Source: Pogonophryne albipinna (lineage: Eukaryota > Chordata > Actinopteri > Perciformes > Artedidraconidae). From it: a stretch of DNA of 64,000 bases. Positions 56,281-64,000 of the stretch are shown here, piece by piece. Both the position numbers and the translations under genes were made by a program. The notes under the pieces were generated by a model. The model saw nothing but the letters and a program-made list of their open reading frames with translations. It was not told the DNA's origin and did not search any database. Location: NCBI GenBank assembly GCA_028583405.1, contig CM053258.1, positions 972,563 through 1,036,562 of the forward strand. The letters run 5' to 3'. How positions within the stretch are numbered: position 1 is the stretch's first letter; each line of letters opens with the position of its first letter.

Positions 56281-59200
56281 GACACTACATACTGATATAC
56301 ACCTGAACATCAGCAGGAGAGGACTCTTTAAAGTAGAGACACTACATACTGATATACACCTGAACATCAGCAGGAGAGGACTCTTTAAAGTAGAGACACT
56401 ACATACTGATATACACCTGAACATCAGCAGGAGAGGACTCTTTAAAGTAGAGACACTACATACTGATATACACCTGAACATCAGCAGGAGAGGACTCTTT
56501 AAAGTAGAGACACTACATACTGATATACACCTGAACATCAGCAGGAGAGGACTCTTTAAAGTAGAGACACTACATACTGATATACACCTGAACATCAGCA
56601 GGAGAGGACTCTTTAAAGTAGAGACACTACATACTGATATACACCTGAACATCAGCAGGAGAGGACTCTTTAAAGTAGAGACACTACATACTGATATACA
56701 CCTGAACATCAGCAGGAGAGGACTCTTTAAAGTAGAGACACTACATACTGATATACACCTGAACATCAGCAGGAGAGGACTCTTTAAAGTAGAGACACTA
56801 CATACTGATATACACCTGAACATCAGCAGGAGAGGACTCTTTAAAGTAGAGACACTACATACTGATATACACCTGAACATCAGCAGGAGAGGACTCTTTA
56901 AAGTAGAGACACTACATACTGATATACACCTGAACATCAGCAGGAGAGGACTCTTTAAAGTAGAGACACTACATACTGATATACACCTGAACATCAGCAG
57001 GAGAGGACTCTTTAAAGTAGAGACACTACACACTGATATACACCTGAACATCAGCAGGAGAGGACTCTTTAAAGTAGAGACACTACATACTGATATACAC
57101 CTGAACATCAGCAGGAGAGGACTCTTTAAAGTAGAGACACTACATACTGATATACACCTGAACATCAGCAGGAGAGGACTCTTTAAAGTAGAGACACTAC
57201 ATACTGATATACACCTGAACATCAGCAGGAGAGGACTCTTTAAAGTAGAGACACTACATACTGATATACACCTGAACATCAGCAGGAGAGGACTCTTTAA
57301 AGTAGAGACACTACATACTGATATACACCTGAACATCAGCAGGAGAGGACTCTTTAAAGTAGAGACACTACATACTGATATACACCTGAACATCAGCAGG
57401 AGAGGACTCTTTAAAGTAGAGACACTAAATACGGATATACACCTGAACATCAGCAGGAGAGGACTCTTTAAAGTAGAGACACTACATACTGATATACACC
57501 TGAACATCAGCAGGAGAGGACTCTTTAAAGTAGAGACACTACATACTGATATACACCTGAACATCAGCAGGAGAGGACTCTTTAAAGTAGAGACACTACA
57601 TACTGATATACACCTGAACATCAGCAGGAGAGGACTCTTTAAAGTAGAGACACTACATACTGATATACACCTGAACATCAGCAGGAGAGGACTCTTTAAA
57701 GTAGAGACACTACATACTGATATACACCTGAACATCAGCAGGAGAGGACTCTTTAAAGTAGAGACACTAAATACGGATATACACCTGAACATCAGCAGGA
57801 GAGGACTCTTTAAAGTAGAGACACTACATACTGATATACACCTGAACATCAGCAGGAGAGGACTCTTTAAAGTAGAGACACTACATACTGATATACACCT
57901 GAACATCAGCAGGAGAGGACTCTTTAAAGTAGAGACACTACATACTGATATACACCTGAACATCAGCAGGAGAGGACTCTTTAAAGTAGAGACACTACAT
58001 ACTGATATACACCTGAACATCAGCAGGAGAGGACTCTTTAAAGTAGAGACACTACATACTGATATACACCTGAACATCAGCAGGAGAGGACTCTTTAAAG
58101 TAGAGACACTACATACTGATATACACCTGGACATCAGCAGGAGAGGACTCTTTAAAGTAGAGACACTACATACTGATATACACCTGAACATCAGCAGGAG
58201 AGGACTCTTTAAAGTAGAGACACTACATACTGATATACACCTGAACATCAGCAGGAGAGGACTCTTTAAAGTAGAGACACTACACTACTGATATACACCT
58301 GAACATCAGCAGGAGAGGACTCTTTAAAGTAGAGACACTACATACTGATATACACCTGAACATCAGCAGGAGAGGACTCTTTAAAGTAGAGACACTACAT
58401 ACTGATATACACCTGAACATCAGCAGGAGAGGACTCTTTAAAGTAGAGACACTGATATACACCTGAACATCAGCAGGAGAGGACTCTTTAAAGTAGAGAC
58501 ACTACATACTGATATACACCTGAACATCAGCAGGAGAGGACTCTTTAAAGTAGAGACACTACATACTGATATACACCTGAACATCAGCAGGAGAGGACTC
58601 TTTAAAGTAGAGACACTACATACTGATATACACCTGAACATCAGCAGGAGAGGACTCTTTAAAGTAGAGACACTACATACTGATATACACCTGAACATCA
58701 GCAGGAGAGGACTCTTTAAAGTAGAGACACTACATACTGATATACACCTGAACATCAGCAGGAGAGGACTCTTTAAAGTAGAGACACTACATACTGATAT
58801 ACACCTGAACATCAGCAGGAGAGGACTCTTTAAAGTAGAGACACTACATACTGATATACACCTGAACATCAGCAGGAGAGGACTCTTTAAAGTAGAGACA
58901 CTACATACTGATATACACCTGAACATCAGCAGGAGAGGACTCTTTAAAGTAGAGACACTACATACTGATATACACCTGAACATCAGCAGGAGAGGACTCT
59001 TTAAAGTAGAGACACTACATACTGATATACACCTGCATATCAGTAGGAGAGGACTCTTTAAAGTAGAGACACTACATACTGATATACACCTGAACATCAG
59101 CAGGAGAGGACTCTTTAAATTAGAGACACTACATACTGATATACACCTGAACATCAGCAGGAGAGGACTCTTTAAAGTAGAGACACTACATACTGATATA

Positions 59201-60259
59201 CACCTGAACATCAGCAGGAGAGGACTCTTTAAAGTAGAGACACTACACACTGATATACACCTGAACATCAGCAGGAGAGGACTCTTTAAAGTAGAGACAC
59301 TACATACTGATATACACCTGAACATCAGCAGGAGAGGACTCTTTAAAGTAGAGACACTACATACTGATATACACCTGAACATCAGCAGGAGAGGACTCTT
59401 TAAAGTAGAGACACTGATATACACCTGAACATCAGCAGGAGAGGACTCTTTAAAGTAGAGACACTACATACTGATATACGCCTGCATATCAGCAGGAGAG
59501 GACTCTTTAAAGTAGAGACACTACATACTGATATACACCTGAACATCAGCAGGAGAGGACTCTTTAAAGTAGAGACACTACATACTGATATACACCTGAA
59601 CATCAGCAGGAGAGGACTCTTTAAAGTAGAGACACTACATACTGATATACACCTGAACATCAGCAGGAGAGGACTCTTTAAAGTAGAGACACTACATACT
59701 GATATACACCTGAACATCAGCAGGAGAGGACTCTTTAAAGTAGAGACACTACATACTGATATACACCTGAACATCAGCTGGAGAGGACTCTTTAAAGTAG
59801 AGACACTACATACTGATATACACCTGAACATCAGCAGGAGAGGACTCTTTAAAGTAGAGACACTACATACTGATATACACCTGAACATCAGCAGGAGAGG
59901 ACTCTTTAAAGTAGAGACACTGATATACACCTGAACATCAGCAGGAGAGGACTCTTTAAAGTAGAGACACTACATACTGATATACACCTGCATATCAGTA
60001 GGAGAGGACTCTTTAAAGTAGAGACACTACATACTGATATACACCTGAACATCAGCAGGAGAGGACTCTTTAAAGTAGAGACACTACATACTGATACACA
60101 CCTGAACATCAACAGGAGAGGACTCTTTAAAGTAGAGACACTACATACTGATATACACCTGAACATCAGCAGGAGAGGACTCTTTAAAGTAGAGACACTA
60201 CATACTGATATACACCTGAACATCAGCAGGAGAAGACTCTTTAAAGTAGAGACACTACA
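56281..60259 (-). repeat. 57-bp minisatellite block 6, about 70 units
   Basis: Largest block, in nt5e intron 3, opposite in orientation to block 5. Most units are identical to consensus over thousands of bases. Variants include CACTAAATACGGATA twice (57425, 57766), CCTGCATATCAGTAGG, and three 7-bp-short units near 58446, 59410 and 59916 that interrupt the open minus frame. High homogeneity suggests recent expansion or gene conversion. Confidence 0.98.
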
Positions 60260-61149
60260 CAGTGTTTCCCATAGATCTAATATATACTGGGGGGAGGTGG
60301 GGGGTAAGCTGAGGTGACGTGCAACAACAACATTAACCTCTCTGTTGGTCGCTTGTTAGCAGACCCTTCACGCGATGGCAGAGCGAACAGGTACAGCCAG
60401 GGCCGGACCGAGACAATAAGTCAGGCCGGGAATTATACACCCAGCCAGACAACTACCAGTTTTTTTTTGTGCCATTTTGCTGGATTTATTTGTCAATATT
60501 TACAGCGTTGCTGCCCAGAGTGATAGCCCTCTAGTTTAAATCTACTACCCACAAATAAATATATGGACATGGTGGGTTACTATTTAAATAAAATGGTAAA
60601 TGTATTTAGGAACCTATCCATATGATTTTAAGTGGGGGTGGACCTCAAATCCTCTAGGGGGGTCCGGGGGCATGCCCCCCCGGTGAGATTTTTATTTTAC
60701 ATTTTGGAGTTAAATGAATCAATCTGGTGCACTTTGAGGGGACAATAAAGAGACTAGATCTATGGGAACAGAACACCCATATGAAACAGAACTGTATACA
60801 TTTCAATAATCATAAAATCATAAGTACATGGCCATAGCCAATAACATATCATATCCAATATGAAAAAACATTGAAACTTGTTTATTTATTTGTTTTTGTT
60901 CATTTATAGTTGTGAGTGTGTCTGTGCTCCTGAATCAGCCTCTCCTGTCTCCCTCCTCTCCCTCCTCTCCCCCCTCTCCCCCTGCTCCTCTTTGAGGCAG
61001 CAGCAAAGACTAGTTTTAGCTCTCAACAAGTTTTAAAAGTTTACCTTACCTTTTTTCACCTAGTTTTTTATTCATGCATATTTTACTAATCACTACCCTC
61101 TCAAATGGAAATATGTGTTTACATAAATGGTGACCAAACCGTTTGAGAC

Positions 61150-61600
61150 CCACTGAGAACTTAGACTAAACTAACTAAACTGTGAAGCCGACAATTGAGC
61201 GGCCCGACCAAGCAAGGAGGCAGAGGCAGAACGTCCAAAAATATAACCCGGTGTGGGCATTTATTACATTCGACCACAGGACACAGCCTCAATCTTGCTG
61301 TTCCTGTGAGCACAGTCACCAGCCACAAGCATCTCACACACACTCCCCATAACAGAAAAACCCCAGAGCCTAAATGCACAACCCAATCAACCCAACAGGA
61401 CACAGGTGAGGGGTGAGGAGACAGCACAGGGCACCAGGTGCACACAATCAACGGCAACAGACACAACGGGAGGGGGAACACATTTCAAAATAAAATACAA
61501 TAAACACTACATCAATAAATAGTATAAATTGTATAAACATGTGCACATATGCAAGGCCCGAAGCCATCAGTCCACAGTGACGAAGTTACCTTCGTCACAT
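61150..61600. other. Interior of hAT-like element, no gene
   Basis: Contains CACAGGTGAGGGGTGAGGAG and ACCAGGTGCACACAATCAAC, words typical of dispersed fish repeats. A minus frame of ~106 codons is open but has no domain. Confidence 0.4.
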
Positions 61601-61707
61601 AAACACTCCTTTACCTCACCTGAGCTGAGGTTATCCCGACCTTGAATGACACACAGAGACCAATCAAGGGCTTTGATTTACGATCTGTGTGACAGTGGCC
61701 ATATCGG

Positions 61708-62036
61708 CAGGCCACATCATGTAGACAGTCACCCTGTGTGAGGCAGGCCACATCATGTAGACAGTCACCCTGTGTGAGGCAGGCCACATCATGTAGACAG
61801 TCACCCTGTGTGAGGCAGGCCACATCATGTAGACAGTCACCCTGTGTGAGGCAGGCCACATCATGTAGACAGCCACCCTGTGTGAGGCAGGCCACATCAT
61901 GTAGACAGCCACCCTGTGTGAGGCAGGCCACATCATGTAGACAGCCACCCTGTGTGAGGCAGGCCACATCATGTAGACAGTCACCCTGTGTGAGGCAGGC
62001 CACATCATGTAGACAGCCACCCTGTGTGAGGCAGGC
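61708..62036. repeat. 36-bp minisatellite, about 9 units
   Basis: Unit CAGGCCACATCATGTAGACA then GTCACCCTGTGTGAGG, alternating GTCACC and GCCACC variants. With period 36 it keeps frames open on both strands (RQATSCRQSPCV and HDVACLTQGDCL), which are artefacts. Confidence 0.97.
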
Positions 62037-62184
62037 CCACATTTGCACAGTGTTGCGTTCAATACATAAAATACAAAAAAAAAAGAACATAAAAAAAAAA
62101 ACTAAATGGGTCGTGAAATATACTTGGGCGGCCGTTAATATACCTGGGCGGCCCGCCCAAGTAAAGTCTGTGTGGGAAACCCTG

Positions 62185-64000
62185 CTGCATACCGGTATAC
62201 ACCTGAAACCTGTCTTTATCTCCTCTCTCTCCACTCTTTATTTTCGGGGGGTTTTCCCTCTCCTGTAGTGTCTTCTATAGGTTTTAGTGCATGTAAATGG
62301 TCTGCAGACGCTAGACTTCAAGACACCATCTGCGGTCACCGAAGCCTGATAAGAATGTGTGTGTTCACAACGCAAACACTGACTGATATATGCTGGGTCC
62401 AGGCTCAAGGGCGTATGGCACTCTCAACTCTTTCAAGGACATGCCGGGGCCCTGCCTGCCTGTAGCTTTGCCGATATCTGTGTTGATAGGTAATAGATTA
62501 AGAGCGGTGAATCATCTTAGATACAGGAAGCGCTCAAACGTTTGTGTGAGTTTATCTAATTTAGCAGTGATTCCATGTCAGCCACAGCCTGTTACAAAAA
62601 ACCTGACTGATAGTGTGTTTAACGAACTTAAACTAGCTTTATTAAATGTCAGGTCTTTGGCAGGAAAAACATTTTTAATCAATGATTTTATCACTGAGCA
62701 CAATCTCGATTTTATGTTTTTAACGGAAACTTGGATTGAACAAAATAACAGTGCAGCTGTTCTTATCGAATCAACCCCTCCCAACTTTAGTTTTATGAGT
62801 CAGGAAAGAATGCATAAGAGAGGAAGTGGAGTTGCTATTTTGTACAATGACTCCCTTCAATGCAGGAAGACATCTTATGGGAGCTTTGCTTCTTTTGAAT
62901 ATGTGGCCCTTCAGCTGAAATGCTCCTCTCTAGCTCTGTTCCTAAATATCTATAGACCACCCAAATACTGTGCAAGCTTTTTTGATGACTTTACTGAACT
63001 GCTGTCTATAGTGTGTATTGACTTTGACCGTCTAGTCATTGTTGGTGATTTTAACATCCATGTTGACAACCCCCAGGACAGAGGGGCTAAAGAACTGTTT
63101 TGTGTTCTTGATAGCTATGGACTGACTCAGCATGTGACGGAGCCCACGCACAATAAGGGGCACACTCTGGACTTAATTATCTCAAAGGGTCTGAATATCT
63201 CTAAGGTTGTGGTGACTGACGTTGCACTCTCTGACCATTCCTGTGTTTTCTTTGAGAGCTCTATTTCTGTTCACAAAAATGTTCAAAAAGAGGTAACCAC
63301 AAAGCGATATTTAACTGAAAATACTAGGGAAATGTTTACTAAGAAAATATCTCCATGGAGAAAGGCCATGACCGTGAGAACAGAAAAAAGAGTGTCGAAA
63401 AGCTGAACGCAGGTGGAGAAAAACAAATCTCCAGGTTCATTTTTAAATCTATAAAGAGAGACTTGGCCTTTATAATTTGGAATTGAAAAACGCACGACAG
63501 TCTTTCATCTCTGACATCATTGCCAAAAACAAAAACAATGCACGTGCCTTGTTTGCTACCGTCGACAGACTAACTAACCCCCCAGTGTCAGTAGCCTCTG
63601 AATTTCTATCCACCAGACAAAATTCAGAAAATCAGACAAGCAGTCAGTGCCTCTGCATCAGGTACAGCAAATGTGTTGTCCCTATGTCCACCTAATATCA
63701 ATTCAAACACCATGACACAATTCCATCAGATTAATGATAAAAACCTAGAGGACATTATTCAACTTCTGAAATCCTCCTCCTGCTGCCTTGATATTATTCC
63801 AACAGGATTTTTCAAAGATGTTTTTCGTTGCATGGCCTCAGATCTACTTCAAATAGTAAACAAATCTCTTCACTCAGGTGTTTTTCCACAGGCCCTGAAA
63901 ACTGCAGTCATTAAACCGCTCTTAAAAAAGAATAATCTAGATGCTTCAGTAATGAACAATTACAGGCCCATATCAAACCTCCCATTTCTAGGTAAAATCA
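62185..64000 (+). mobile_element. L2/CR1-like LINE copy running off the window
   Basis: A ~200-bp leader precedes an ORF with endonuclease and the start of a reverse transcriptase. Its sequence differs clearly from the 19512 LINE, so it is another family or an older lineage. It continues past base 64000. Confidence 0.85.
62390..64000 (+). pseudogene. LINE endonuclease/RT ORF with frameshifts
   Basis: One frame to 63406 covers the endonuclease: LALLNVRSLAGKTFLINDF (~62630), [24 protein letters not shown] (~63030) and DVALSDHSCVFF (~63215-63250). After a frameshift near 63400, NARQSFISDIIAKNKNNARA continues from ~63485, and after another near 63640 NMTQFHQINDKNLED-like sequence leads to [12 protein letters not shown] and [14 protein letters not shown] at the window end. 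The order and motifs match the other L2-like ORF. At least two frame breaks make this copy inactive; the catalytic YADD lies outside the window. Confidence 0.85.

Larger units (their letters stand above)
60260..62184. mobile_element. hAT-like composite element ending block 6
   Basis: Begins CAGTGTTTCCCATAGATC and ends TGGGAAACCCTG, inverted termini of a common fish hAT type. The right flank (CTGCATACCGGTATACACCT-GAA) is a diverged continuation of the 57-bp unit (CTACATACTGATATACACCT-GAA), so the element inserted in the array. A second inner end (TAGATCTATGGGAACAG, about 60754) may mark a shorter element or internal rearrangement. The right part carries GGGCGGCCCGCCCAAGTAAA. No transposase. 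An exact 8-bp duplication is not preserved. Confidence 0.65.

Noticed and set aside
61738..62268. 176-codon frame RQATSCRQSPCV repeat
   Set aside because: 36-bp minisatellite artefact; the opposite strand is equally open.

Overview
The window looks like one stretch of a teleost (probably percomorph) nuclear genome. The reasons are spliced vertebrate exons, dense CA/GA microsatellites, L2-type and other non-LTR retrotransposons, Tc1, piggyBac, hAT and TTAA-flanked DNA elements, a tRNA-derived SINE, and exceptional minisatellite content. There is no bacterial-type gene organisation. The only host gene I recognise is the 5' part of nt5e (ecto-5'-nucleotidase, CD73) on the + strand: exon 1 at 50973-51317, exon 2 at 54384-54606 and exon 3 at 54725-54913. 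The three exons join in frame and carry all the expected metal ligands of the N-terminal catalytic domain. The remaining exons are not seen before the window ends, so intron 3 is longer than 9 kb.

Layout. 1-8.8 kb: no gene; TTGG-type array, 72-bp minisatellite, GA and CA microsatellites, an inverted-repeat element with cAMP-response-element-like octamers, and small transposon remnants. 8.8-16.6 kb: two inverted copies of an element with an internal 37-bp minisatellite. They flank a 3.25-kb LTR-like element swollen by 12-bp and 26-bp minisatellites. 17.4-28.2 kb: a 57-bp minisatellite in four blocks, interrupted by a nearly intact L2-like LINE (19512-22987), about 2.5 kb of other sequence with a four-fold ~296-bp repeat, and a SINE. 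28-30.7 kb: little recognisable content. 30.7-40.5 kb: decayed remains of two proteins found together on the minus strand, a SWIM-zinc-finger protein and a large GCD/GKK-motif, CXC-tailed nuclease-like protein. This area is riddled with a hAT MITE, a solo LTR, a Tc1 element with a nested MITE, an L2 fragment and an inverted duplication. 40.5-50.5 kb: 58-bp minisatellite with a nested MITE, three further short inverted-repeat elements, a LINE endonuclease fragment, a 550-bp CA compound microsatellite and a decayed piggyBac transposase. 50.9-60.3 kb: nt5e exons 1-3, whose introns carry CA repeats, a TTAA element with a nested MITE, and two large 57-bp minisatellite blocks in opposite orientation. 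60.3-64 kb: a hAT-like element with a 36-bp minisatellite, then a frameshifted LINE running off the end.

The long open frames over the minisatellites (57, 36, 12 and 26 bp arrays) are artefacts of repeat periodicity and are not annotated as genes. Most of the biology is therefore repeat biology. One 57-bp family (about 165 units at six sites) invades both flanks of nt5e exons 2-3, and several insertions can be ordered in time because empty sites or target-site duplications are visible.
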